This document shows, piece after piece, positions 17,473-26,030 of a DNA stretch of 64,000 nt; positions within the stretch are counted from its first letter, which is position 1, and every line of letters begins with the position of its first letter. The stretch covers positions 124,001 through 188,000 of the forward strand of contig NZ_FQYR01000002.1 in NCBI RefSeq assembly GCF_900141815.1, given 5' to 3'. The position numbers were made by a program, and so were the translations under genes. The notes under the pieces were generated by a model, which had not been told where the DNA came from, searched no databases, and saw nothing but the letters and a program-made list of their open reading frames with translations. This stretch comes from Rubritalea squalenifaciens DSM 18772. GTDB taxonomy: Bacteria > Verrucomicrobiota > Verrucomicrobiia > Verrucomicrobiales > Akkermansiaceae.

Positions 17473-18107
17473 GGTCGATTGGAAATTTGTCGTTCAATAC
17501 ACACTTTGAGTGCCTGTCTCACCCTTGAGAGACTCTTGTGTAAGGCATTTGCAGTGCGCCCCAAAGTATCTGCCAGCATAGTCATAGAGACATCTTCCAC
17601 ATAGACTTTCCTGAGCAAGCTGCGCTCACCGGGCGCCAGTCTTTGGATACAGTTTTTCAGGGCGTCCACCCGGTGGTCCTCATTTGGGATCCTTGCCGAG
17701 TGGGAGTCCGCCAGCATCTCCACCACCTCATCAGAGAGGAAACTAAGCTTACTGCGCTTCTGGTCACGGCGTAGGGCTAGCAGGCGATACCTCGCTACGC
17801 TGAACGCCCAAGCCTTGAAATTTGTCCCTGGCGTATATTCTGCAAGGCTTTCGACCAAAAAGTGGTTTGTCTCCTGCAGTAAATCATCCACCTCCTGCTT
17901 ATTCGCAGTCAGGGAAATGATGTAGGCTTTCAGCGAACTCTGGATCTCCTCCAGCATGGATTCAGGCGACTCCGGGTTGATCACTCGGATCGCACGCTTG
18001 CCATAGTCGCTCGCCCGTGATGCCACGGAACGCTCGTCTTTGCGTCTCTCTTCATGATCTGGGCGATTTTCCTGCATCCTTACCCAGCATAGACCATCTC
18101 GCCTCAT
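17469..18107 (-). CDS. ECF RNA polymerase sigma factor
   Basis: 212 residues. Region 2 is visible as DDLLQETNHFLVESLAEYTPGTNFKAWAFSVARYRLL (core-binding and -10 recognition) and region 4 as LAPGERSLLRKVYVEDVSMTMLADTLGRTANALHKSLSRVRQAL (helix-turn-helix). The layout matches sigma-70 factors paired with FecR-like proteins in Planctomycetes and Verrucomicrobia. The exact start is uncertain: 18107 and 18077 are both possible, and conserved sequence begins near residue 45. The downstream PEP-CTERM and sulfatase genes on the same strand are likely targets, by inference from position. Confidence 0.9.
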   Translation of the reverse strand: MRRDGLCWVRMQENRPDHEERRKDERSVASRASDYGKRAIRVINPESPESMLEEIQSSLKAYIISLTANKQEVDDLLQETNHFLVESLAEYTPGTNFKAWAFSVARYRLLALRRDQKRSKLSFLSDEVVEMLADSHSARIPNEDHRVDALKNCIQRLAPGERSLLRKVYVEDVSMTMLADTLGRTANALHKSLSRVRQALKVCIERQISNRP

Positions 18108-18256
18108 AATCCTGACAGAAAATTGCCTATTTCCCCTGTTTCCGTCAGGGCCTCCACCTGGTCTCAGTAGCCCTCATAGGGAATTCATCAAATCTGGCAC
18201 CCTCTGTGCTGTAAGTGAAGTGCTAGAAAGCACGCAGAGACACCCCCTCATTGCCC

Positions 18257-19093
18257 ATGCCAGCAACACGCAAAATACTTGTGGTGACTGACTTGGACGC
18301 CACCCTACTAACTCATGACTATAGCTGGGAGGCCGCCAAGCCAGCGTTGGATGGGCTCAAAGAACAGGGTTATCCGCTGGTGCTCAACTCCAGCAAGACC
18401 CTGGCGGAAATGAGACAACTCGCCAAGGAACTCGACCTCGACTCCCCCATCATTTCCGAAAATGGAGGCCTCGTCGCCATCCCCAAACGTGGAGGCTGGC
18501 AAGCTGGCCATGGATTCGAGGACACCGACCCCGACTTCCTGACCAAAGTCACTGGCCTTTCCAGAGAGTTCATCCTCAAGACCGCGCACGCTCTGCGCGA
18601 TCAGGAGGGCTACCGCTTCTCCGGCTTTGCAGACTGGAGCGTAGATCAAATCAGTACACGCACCGGACTGACACACGATCAGGCCGCACTCTCCGCAGAC
18701 CGTCAGGTTACTGAACCGATCGTCTGGGAAGACTCATCCACGCGTTGGGGAGCCTTCGCAGAGAAAATGGCCGAGTCAGGCATCCGCACCCTGCGCGGAG
18801 GTCGTTTCATCCACCTCATGGGCACCTCGGATAAAGCAGACGGCTCCCGCACCGTCCGCAGTATCTATGAAGCCAGCGAACCAGAAGTCCAGTGGACCAC
18901 CGTAGCCCTCGGTGACAGCCCGAACGACTCCGCCATGCTGGATTGCGCAGACATTGCAGTCATCATTCCGCATGAGGACGGCCCCAAACTTTCATCACGG
19001 GCAAGCCAAGTCATCATCGCCCCCTACCCTGCCAGCCGCGGGTGGAATGTCGTGATCCAAGAACTCACAGAAAAATTCAAAAAACTAACCTAA
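18257..19093 (+). CDS. HAD phosphatase of the mannosyl/glucosyl-3-phosphoglycerate phosphatase family
   Basis: 278 residues from the ATG at 18257. HAD motif I is VVTDLDATLL with nucleophile in DLDAT, motif II is LVLNSSKT, and the C-terminal motif is ALGDSPNDSAML. GGRFIHLMGTSDKADG is typical of the MPGP subfamily, which dephosphorylates hexosyl-3-phosphoglycerate to hexosylglycerate. The gene ends 7 bases before the glycosyltransferase-GH13 fusion gene. That context makes glucosyl-3-phosphoglycerate the likely substrate and glucosylglycerate, a compatible solute, the product. Confidence 0.9.
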   Translation: MPATRKILVVTDLDATLLTHDYSWEAAKPALDGLKEQGYPLVLNSSKTLAEMRQLAKELDLDSPIISENGGLVAIPKRGGWQAGHGFEDTDPDFLTKVTGLSREFILKTAHALRDQEGYRFSGFADWSVDQISTRTGLTHDQAALSADRQVTEPIVWEDSSTRWGAFAEKMAESGIRTLRGGRFIHLMGTSDKADGSRTVRSIYEASEPEVQWTTVALGDSPNDSAMLDCADIAVIIPHEDGPKLSSRASQVIIAPYPASRGWNVVIQELTEKFKKLT

Positions 19094-19100
19094 CAGATAC

Positions 19101-22094
19101 ATGGGAGACTTTCATCAATTCGGCATCGTAACCACCCTGCACCAGCTCAACCAACGACCACTGGAGAAACTGGAAGAAGAATTGATGGAATTCCGCAAGC
19201 GCAAACCCATGGCCCTGGTACTACCGTCACTCTTCTCAGAACTCGAAGGTCCTGCCCTCTCATCCATCGTGGATCAGATCGCCCAAGTCCCCTATCTCGA
19301 CCAGATCGTCATCGGCCTGGATCGAGCGGACGAAGATCAGTTCCGCTACGCCCTCAAGTTTTTCGACCGCCTTCCTCAGCGCCCTAACATCCTCTGGAAT
19401 GATGGTCCCCGCCTCCGAAAGATCGACCAACTCCTGAGAGAAAAAGGCCTGGCTCCTAAAGAAGCCGGCAAAGGGCGTAACGTCTGGTACATGTTCGGCT
19501 ACATCCTGGCATCTGGAAAAGCTGAGACAGTAGCCCTGCACGATTGTGATATCCTCACCTACGACCGCTCCCTACTGGCTCACCTGATCTACCCGGTGGC
19601 CAATCCGGAGTTCAGTTTCAAATTCTGCAAAGGCTACTACGCCCGCATCGCGAACAACTCGATGAACGGCCGCGTCTGCCGCCTGCTTGTGACTCCCCTG
19701 CTGCGTGCCCTGAACAAAGTGTGCAAGCCTGACAGCACTTACCTCGAGTATCTGGACAGCTTCCGCTATCCACTCGCCGGTGAATTCTCCCTGCAGCGCG
19801 ACGTCATCGAGGACATCCGCATTCCTTCCGACTGGGGGCTGGAAATGGGCATCCTCTCTGAGATGCACCGCAACTACGCCACCAACCAGATCTGCCAGGT
19901 AGATATTGCAGACGTCTACGACCACAAGCACCAGGACCTCTCACTCAAGGACAAGACCCGCGGGCTCTCCAAGATGAGCTGCGACATCGCCAAATCCCTC
20001 TACCGTAAGATGGCCACCCAGGGTGAAGTGTTCACCCCTGAGAGCATCCGCACCATCAAAGCCACCTACTACCGCATCGCCCTCGATCTGGTAGACAGCT
20101 ATCAGGCCGATGCCAAGATCAACGGTCTCGACTACGACCTCCACACCGAGGGCTCTGCCATCGAAGTGTTTGCAGAGAACATCATGCAGGCAGGTCACGA
20201 CTTCCTGGATCCAGAGCAATCCATGGCCACACCCTTCATGCCAAGCTGGAAGCGGGTACGCTCTGCCGTACCAGACATCATGGAAATGCTGCGTGATGCC
20301 GTGGAGGGTGACCTGCGCGAGTTCGGCAGCAAGTCCAGCTATGATCCAGCACAGCACCCCAAGGTGGTGCAAGTCCGTCAGAAAATCCGCCAGCACGTCC
20401 ATGCGGTCTATGGAGACGAACGCTGTGATGCCATTGTAAAACGTATTTTTCAGACTGCACCGCTCGCCCAAACCGCTATTTCCAACGTCCCACAGACCAA
20501 CAAGTGGGATCAGAGCGATGTGCTCGCCATCACCTATGCAGACAGCATCAAGCGCGAAGGAGAGATGCCCCTGCAGACACTGCGCCACTTCTTCCAGCAC
20601 GAACTGAAACACACCATCAACAATATCCACATTCTTCCCTTCTGCCCCTACAGCTCGGATGACGGCTTCTCCGTCATCGACTACAAGCAAGTGAAGGAGG
20701 AACACGGCAGCTGGGATGACATTCAGGACTTTCAAGCGGATTTCAAAGTCATGGCAGACCTGGTGCTGAATCATTGCTCCAGCGAGTCCGAGTGGTTCAA
20801 GAACTTCCTCGCCTGCAAGGACCCGGGCAAAGACTACTTCGTGACCGGAGACAAGTTCCAGGACCTTCGCTTCGTCGTCCGCCCACGCAGCACTCCCCTG
20901 CTCACCACCGTAGAGACAGCCGAAGGAGAAAAGGAAGTCTGGTGCACCTTCAGCGCCGACCAGGTCGACCTGGACTTCAGCAACCCGGATGTCCTCATCG
21001 AAATCATCGAGATCATCCGCCTCTATCTGGAAAAAGGCATCCGCCTCTTCCGTCTGGATGCCGTAGCCTTCCTCTGGAAGGAAGACGGCAGCAACTGTGT
21101 GCACCTCCCACAGACTCATGAGATCATCAAGCTGCTCCGTGTCGTCATCGAAACTCTGGAACCTAGTGCCATCATCATCACCGAGACCAACGTCCCTAAC
21201 AAAGAGAACCTCAGCTACTTCGGTAACGATAACGAAGCCCACCTGATCTACAATTTCTCCCTTCCCCCACTTCTGCTCCAGGCCCTACTCAGCGGCAACT
21301 GCAAGTACCTCAAGAAGTGGATCATGTCCATGCCTCCAGCGCGCCGTGGCCGTGCCTACCTGAACTTCATCGCCTCGCACGACGGCATCGGCCTTCGCCC
21401 CGCAGAAGGGCTGCTCTCCGATAAGGAGCAAGACACACTGATGCAAACAATCCGGGACTTCGGTGGCGAAATCTCCATGCGCCGCATGCCTGATGGTCAA
21501 CTCAAGCCTTATGAAGCGAACATTTCCCTCTACTCTGCTCTGGCTGGAACCATTGAGGGAGGAAAAGACCAGTGGCAGACACAGCGTTTCCTTTGTGCCC
21601 ATACCATCCTGCTTGCACTCGAAGGTCTCCCAGCCCTCTACATTCACAGTCTGTTAGGAACTGAGAACAACACACTCGGTGTCGCAGAGACTGGCCGCCT
21701 GCGCACCATCAACCGCTATCAATGGGATGCTGATGGTCTCTATGCAGCGCTGGAAGACGAGAACCTCCATCATCAGACGGTCTTTTCAGAACTCAAGCGC
21801 CTGATCCAGATCCGCCGAAAGCAACCTGCCTTCCACCCGAATGCCACCCAGTACACGCTGCACTTCGGGGAAAAAATCTTCGCCTTCTGGCGTGAGAGTC
21901 TGCACCGTGAGCAATCGATCTTTGCGCTGCATAATATCTCCACCGAAGCACAGTCCATTCCTTTGGTGGAGCTCAACCTGATTGCCACCGATACTTGGTG
22001 TGATCTCCTCAGCGGAGAAACTTATACATCGACAGATGCCACAATCGAGCTACCACCTTACGGGTGCGTCTGGATTTCTAACAAGAAACTTTAA
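19101..22094 (+). CDS. Bifunctional glucosyl-3-phosphoglycerate synthase / GH13 phosphorylase fusion
   Basis: 997 residues, no signal peptide. Residues about 1-385 are a GT81-type glycosyltransferase like GpgS: Asp148-Cys-Asp150 for metal/NDP-sugar, FKFCKGYYARIAN, YPLAGEFSLQ, DWGLEMGIL and the late histidine segment VYDHKHQDLS. Residues about 450-997 are a GH13 barrel of the sucrose-phosphorylase/glucosylglycerate-phosphorylase group (subfamily 18): nucleophile Asp653 in FRLDAVAF, acid/base Glu695 in IITETNVP, and transition-state stabiliser Asp761 in ASHDGIG. The first half would make glucosyl-3-phosphoglycerate and the adjacent phosphatase glucosylglycerate. The second half would phosphorolyse it to glucose-1-phosphate and glycerate. 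The fusion is intact and in frame; specificities are inferred. Confidence 0.85.
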   Translation: MGDFHQFGIVTTLHQLNQRPLEKLEEELMEFRKRKPMALVLPSLFSELEGPALSSIVDQIAQVPYLDQIVIGLDRADEDQFRYALKFFDRLPQRPNILWNDGPRLRKIDQLLREKGLAPKEAGKGRNVWYMFGYILASGKAETVALHDCDILTYDRSLLAHLIYPVANPEFSFKFCKGYYARIANNSMNGRVCRLLVTPLLRALNKVCKPDSTYLEYLDSFRYPLAGEFSLQRDVIEDIRIPSDWGLEMGILSEMHRNYATNQICQVDIADVYDHKHQDLSLKDKTRGLSKMSCDIAKSLYRKMATQGEVFTPESIRTIKATYYRIALDLVDSYQADAKINGLDYDLHTEGSAIEVFAENIMQAGHDFLDPEQSMATPFMPSWKRVRSAVPDIMEMLRDAVEGDLREFGSKSSYDPAQHPKVVQVRQKIRQHVHAVYGDERCDAIVKRIFQTAPLAQTAISNVPQTNKWDQSDVLAITYADSIKREGEMPLQTLRHFFQHELKHTINNIHILPFCPYSSDDGFSVIDYKQVKEEHGSWDDIQDFQADFKVMADLVLNHCSSESEWFKNFLACKDPGKDYFVTGDKFQDLRFVVRPRSTPLLTTVETAEGEKEVWCTFSADQVDLDFSNPDVLIEIIEIIRLYLEKGIRLFRLDAVAFLWKEDGSNCVHLPQTHEIIKLLRVVIETLEPSAIIITETNVPNKENLSYFGNDNEAHLIYNFSLPPLLLQALLSGNCKYLKKWIMSMPPARRGRAYLNFIASHDGIGLRPAEGLLSDKEQDTLMQTIRDFGGEISMRRMPDGQLKPYEANISLYSALAGTIEGGKDQWQTQRFLCAHTILLALEGLPALYIHSLLGTENNTLGVAETGRLRTINRYQWDADGLYAALEDENLHHQTVFSELKRLIQIRRKQPAFHPNATQYTLHFGEKIFAFWRESLHREQSIFALHNISTEAQSIPLVELNLIATDTWCDLLSGETYTSTDATIELPPYGCVWISNKKL

Positions 22095-22134
22095 TTTCCC
22101 AGAATCCAGAACTCTTTGGGTAACTGGTCAGCTG

Positions 22135-22758
22135 CTACTTGGCGGCCTTGACGTAGATATTATCGATCCATCCAGTCAGCTGATGGGACAGCTGGATATC
22201 TTCAGACTCCATAGAGCTCTCACTAGAGATCCTCAGGGAAACTTCGTCCCCGCGCAGGCTCAGGTTCGTATTATCAAAGCTGATACGTAGGGTCGTTCCA
22301 CGGGAAGCAACACGATAATCATCGTACTTGTTAGACGGGGCATTGGGCGGGATAACATAGATCGCCTTACCCAGAACCGTATTATCAGTCACATTGACCA
22401 GCTCGAAAACAAAGCTGAAGATTTGGTTCTTCTTGGAGTTATTGCGCCAACCGGCATCGAAAGTAATGTAGTAGGTACTGAACTTATCCGCAGTTGCTTC
22501 ACTGCTAAGGAAGGATTGTTCCATCACAGCACCCGTTCCAAACATGGTGACGACGCTGAGCCCGGGCTTACTGACTTGCGAGAGGTTCGCCCCTTTCTTG
22601 ACGTTAACGACCCAGTCCTTAGGCGTATTCGCTCCAGGGGCTTTTTCCCTGAAGCTAGGGTTGAGAATAGAGATCCGTTTATCTGCGTGCGCAGACAGTG
22701 GCATCAGCGCCAAAGCGCCAATGATTAGTGTGTGAGTGTATGAGAGCATGTGTGGCAT
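22135..22758 (-). CDS. Secreted beta-sandwich protein related to the PEP-CTERM protein at 15.2 kb
   Basis: 207 residues with a signal peptide ending near SAHA. The body shares a recognisable segment with the PEP-CTERM protein at 15200-15907 (EATADKFSTYYITFDAGWRN against EATADTYSSFTVNFDAGYRN), plus a matching C-terminal strand (WIDNIYVKAA against MLDNISVTAV). It stops just where the other continues into its PEP tag, so it should be soluble or periplasmic rather than exosortase-sorted. An inverted repeat TAGGTA-AATA-TACCTA (22758-22773) abuts the start codon. Function unknown. ATG codons at 22758 and 22749 are both possible starts. Confidence 0.75.
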   Translation of the reverse strand: MPHMLSYTHTLIIGALALMPLSAHADKRISILNPSFREKAPGANTPKDWVVNVKKGANLSQVSKPGLSVVTMFGTGAVMEQSFLSSEATADKFSTYYITFDAGWRNNSKKNQIFSFVFELVNVTDNTVLGKAIYVIPPNAPSNKYDDYRVASRGTTLRISFDNTNLSLRGDEVSLRISSESSMESEDIQLSHQLTGWIDNIYVKAAK

Positions 22759-22934
22759 AGGTAAATATACCTACCACGAGCCTTTTTTGCATGACAAACC
22801 TTAATAGGACTTACTGTGCCCTAAGTTCATACCTGCCATCGATAGCCCTATTAATTTTCGCACCTATAGGGGCTCAATTGGGCATAAACGTTCCATCCCA
22901 GACAAGGACATTGCCCAAGCGCCCGGAAAGCAGC

Positions 22935-24356
22935 TTAGTTTTCCAGCGTAGCCGCCAGCAGAGAGTCACTGGTCAGGAAGAGCTCCAGATAGCTCTCCGC
23001 ATTACAGTGAGCGATGTTTCTCGCGGTAGTACTGAGCAACTCCAGATCATTCGGCATCTCTCCTTTGTTGGCGGCATCCGCCAGATAGGAGCAGAGAATG
23101 CGGCGATAGTAATCGTGACGCACGTAGGAGGTGAAGGAGCGGGAGTCCGTCAGCATGCCAATGGAGGTTCCGATAGCCCCGAGACAGGTGAGAATATCAA
23201 TCTGCTCGCGGATACCACGTACGTGGTCGCAGTGCCACCAGGCCGGACCGTACTGGATCTTGCCCGGGGTAGGGGCACACTGGAAATTCTGTAAGGCACA
23301 GCAGATCGCCTCAGATTCGTTCGGATTCAGGTTGTAGACGATCGTCTTCGGCAGAGAGTCTGTGAAGCTGAGCTGATCGAGAAAAGCCACAAGCGGCTCT
23401 GTCTGTGGCCAAGATCCCATGGTATCAAAGCCCGAATCCGCCGTAAGCTCCAGTGCCATGCGTGAGTTGACGTTGCGCAACGGTCCAAGGTGCAGCTGCA
23501 TGGTCCAGCCTTTCTCGGTGTTCAGTTTGGCAATGTGCTGCATCAGCGCAGCGGCAAAGGCGTTCCATTCATCTTCGCTGGCAATCGTGCCGCTCATGGA
23601 GCGGGAGAAGATCTCTTCCAGATTGAATTCGGAAGATGGCTGGGTAGGGCAGTAGGGCAGTCCGTGATCAGACATGCGGCAACCCGCAGCATGGAAGGCT
23701 GCATGGCGCTTTGCCAGCGCAGTCACCAGATCATCGAAACTCTCAATTTTGAAGCCGACACACTTTGCTAGATCAGCGATTGCGTGTTGGAACTTCTCCG
23801 GTTGGTGTGGGGAGAGGAAGCGGTCCGGGCGAAATGTCGGCAAGACGGTCGTGTAAAGACCATCCTCCGTTGCCAGCTTTTCATGAATACTCAGATCCCA
23901 GGTAGGATCATCCGTGGTGCAGACGAGTTTGACCTTAAACTTTTCTAACAACCCACGAACACTAAGCTGCGGATCATTCTCCAGCGCTTGATTTGCCTGA
24001 TTCCAAATAGTCTCCGCGCTATCCGCATTGAGAGCCGTGGTGATACCGAAGACGGCCTCAAGCTCCATGTGAGCCCACTGGTAAACCGGATTACCTATCG
24101 CCAGCGGAAGGATGCCGGCGAAGGCCTTGAACTTCTCAAAGGGTTCCGCGTCGCCAGTGATGAACTGCTCATCCACACCGCAACCACGCATCAGGCGCCA
24201 CTTGTAGTGGTCATGCTTCAGCCAAAGCTCCCAGAGATCAGCAAAGCGATGATCATCGTAAATCTCCTGCTGTGGCAGGTGAGTATGGAAATCGATGATC
24301 GGCGCGTCTGCGATCGATGCGTAGATCTGTTCTGCGAGTTTGGATGTAAGAAGCAT
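22935..24356 (-). CDS. uxaC: Uronate isomerase (glucuronate isomerase)
   Basis: 473 residues, the usual length. Isomerises D-glucuronate to D-fructuronate or D-galacturonate to D-tagaturonate at the head of hexuronate catabolism. Recognisable family segments are IIDFHTHLPQQEIYDDHRF (metal-binding His pair), the WELWLKHDHYKWRLMRGCGV segment, CTTDDPTWDL, MQLHLGPLRNVNSRM and GMLTDSRSFTSYVRHDYYRR. It is the last gene of a four-gene minus-strand group with an Ldh2-type dehydrogenase, gluconokinase and a D-2-hydroxyacid dehydrogenase. Confidence 0.95.
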   Translation of the reverse strand: MLLTSKLAEQIYASIADAPIIDFHTHLPQQEIYDDHRFADLWELWLKHDHYKWRLMRGCGVDEQFITGDAEPFEKFKAFAGILPLAIGNPVYQWAHMELEAVFGITTALNADSAETIWNQANQALENDPQLSVRGLLEKFKVKLVCTTDDPTWDLSIHEKLATEDGLYTTVLPTFRPDRFLSPHQPEKFQHAIADLAKCVGFKIESFDDLVTALAKRHAAFHAAGCRMSDHGLPYCPTQPSSEFNLEEIFSRSMSGTIASEDEWNAFAAALMQHIAKLNTEKGWTMQLHLGPLRNVNSRMALELTADSGFDTMGSWPQTEPLVAFLDQLSFTDSLPKTIVYNLNPNESEAICCALQNFQCAPTPGKIQYGPAWWHCDHVRGIREQIDILTCLGAIGTSIGMLTDSRSFTSYVRHDYYRRILCSYLADAANKGEMPNDLELLSTTARNIAHCNAESYLELFLTSDSLLAATLEN

Positions 24357-24398
24357 GGTACTTTATTTGCGGTGTGGGAAATACGGGGCAGGGGACTT

Positions 24399-25466
24399 TT
24401 AGGAATTGATCGGTTTGAGTGGCTCGCGGCCAAGTTCGGCAGCGATCTCATTGAGCGCTTCAAGCTCTGCGTCGGTGAAGATCAGGCCACCTGCTTCCTC
24501 GGAACGCTTGGCACCATTAGCCTCGAGCTGACCTGGAAGCATCGCACCTTCATTGCCATCGAGGATATCATCCAAACAGGCTTTGAGATTCTCCATCTGA
24601 GTGCGGCCTTCGGCATAGTTACCCGCGTTCAGGGCATCCGGGTGAATCACCTGGAAGTAGAAAGCACAGGATGTTTTTTCACCTGGAGTCGGGGCTGTGC
24701 GGCCGCGGTGAGTTGGAAGTGAAGTACCAATCAAGGCTCCGAAAAATTCGTTGATCAGGGACATGCCGTAACCCTTGTGCGCGCCGAATGGAAGCAGGGC
24801 GGCTACTTTGTTAGGATCGGTAGTCACATTGCCATCCGCATCCACTGCGGCGTTTGGTGGCAGTTCTTTGCCTTCGCGGGCAAGCTGCTGCACACGGCCC
24901 ATAGCGACGGTAGAAGTCGCCCAGTCGATGCAGATCGGGAAGCCGAGGATGTCCTGTGTCGGGAAGCCCCAGGTGTGCGGGTTGGTCCCAAGAGTAGGAC
25001 GCTTGCCCATGAATGGAACCACCTCAGCCAGTGTGGAAGTACAGTTGGTGTAGGCGATGTAGCCCTTCTTGGCAGCTTCGATCACGTAACCGCCGCCCCA
25101 GAGGTAGTGGAAGGTATTGTCCACGCTGACGATGCCGACACCGAATTCGTCCGCCAGATCCATGGCTCGCTGGAATGCGCGCTTGGCAACCGCCTGACCC
25201 AGCTTCTTGTTGGAATTCCAGACCTCGCTCGCAGCGAAACGGCTAGGGAGGACTTCGATTTCTGCGGAAGGCACGCAGCCACCTACGTGAGAACCAAAGA
25301 GTTCGTCCAGGTGAAGGGCCTTCAGGGCGTTGTGAGTGTTGTTTCCGTGCCAAGTCGCGGCAGCCGCCATATCTGCGGCTTCGCGGGATTCAGCTTCATC
25401 GTAACCGCGTGCCATGTAAGCAGCAGTTACCAGTTCGTTATGAGCATCTACGTCGATTACGTTCAT
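24399..25466 (-). CDS. Ldh2-family malate/L-lactate-type dehydrogenase
   Basis: 355 residues from the ATG at 25466; the longer form would overlap the upstream kinase gene, and 25466 leaves a 13-base gap. Members of this fold oxidise or reduce 2-hydroxy acids, including 2,3-diketo-gulonate and ureidoglycolate, with NAD(P). Visible features are the conserved histidine region TWHGNNTHN, TNCTSTLAEVVPFMG, GTNPHTWGFP, the cofactor segment ATSTVAMGRV, and PFGAHKGYGMSLINEFF. The position between gluconokinase and uxaC suggests a sugar-acid substrate. Confidence 0.88.
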   Translation of the reverse strand: MNVIDVDAHNELVTAAYMARGYDEAESREAADMAAAATWHGNNTHNALKALHLDELFGSHVGGCVPSAEIEVLPSRFAASEVWNSNKKLGQAVAKRAFQRAMDLADEFGVGIVSVDNTFHYLWGGGYVIEAAKKGYIAYTNCTSTLAEVVPFMGKRPTLGTNPHTWGFPTQDILGFPICIDWATSTVAMGRVQQLAREGKELPPNAAVDADGNVTTDPNKVAALLPFGAHKGYGMSLINEFFGALIGTSLPTHRGRTAPTPGEKTSCAFYFQVIHPDALNAGNYAEGRTQMENLKACLDDILDGNEGAMLPGQLEANGAKRSEEAGGLIFTDAELEALNEIAAELGREPLKPINS

Positions 25467-25479
25467 GAAAAAATAGTGT

Positions 25480-26010
25480 TTAGAGTTGGTTTGCGGCCTC
25501 ATCTGCCAGCGATGCCGGAGAATGAGAGATATTTAAAATGTGTGTGAAAGGTTCACCCTGAGGATACTCTAAAGTATCCAGCTGGGAGTCCAGCAAAGTC
25601 GCTGGCATGAAGTGGTTTCCTTCAGCGGCCCGGTCTGTAAGGCGCTCCAGCAGGAGCTCGCGGCTACCGTGCAGATGGATGAAGCTCACCTCGGCACCAG
25701 CCTCACGCAGCAAGTCCCGGTACTTTTTCTTGAGCGCGGAGCAGGCAATCACTGCCGTGCGCCCGGCCTGAGCTTCACTGGTGATCAAATCCCTGAGGGA
25801 CTCCAGCCAGCCTTGGCGGTCATCGTCATTCAGCGGCTGACCACTGGCCATCTTGTCGATATTCGCCTGGGGATGGTAGTCATCCCCATCGAAGAACTTC
25901 CCGCCCAGCTTGGCAGCGAGTAGGGAGCCGACAGTGGATTTCCCACAACCACTCACGCCCATGACGATGATGCCACGGGCGTTTACAGAGCTATTGGAAG
26001 CTGAACTCAA
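25480..26010 (-). CDS. gntK: Gluconokinase
   Basis: 176 residues. Phosphorylates D-gluconate to 6-phosphogluconate with ATP. The P-loop GVSGCGKST lies at residues 18-26, followed by FFDGDDYHPQANIDKMASGQPLNDDDR, the hallmark substrate segment of GntK, and IACSALKKKYRD. The size is normal. It lies 13 bases upstream of the Ldh2-type gene and 20 bases downstream of the hydroxyacid dehydrogenase gene, so it is in the same operon. Confidence 0.94.
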   Translation of the reverse strand: MSSASNSSVNARGIIVMGVSGCGKSTVGSLLAAKLGGKFFDGDDYHPQANIDKMASGQPLNDDDRQGWLESLRDLITSEAQAGRTAVIACSALKKKYRDLLREAGAEVSFIHLHGSRELLLERLTDRAAEGNHFMPATLLDSQLDTLEYPQGEPFTHILNISHSPASLADEAANQL

Positions 26011-26030
26011 GAGAGTATGATGGTTAAAGA

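Noticed and set aside
19941-21242. Long minus-strand open frame opposite the glycosyltransferase-GH13 gene
   Set aside because: It mirrors the strongly conserved plus-strand protein and has no recognisable domain; an open frame caused by codon bias.
22791-23294. Plus-strand open frame overlapping the end of uxaC
   Set aside because: Antisense to a conserved enzyme, no start context and no family.
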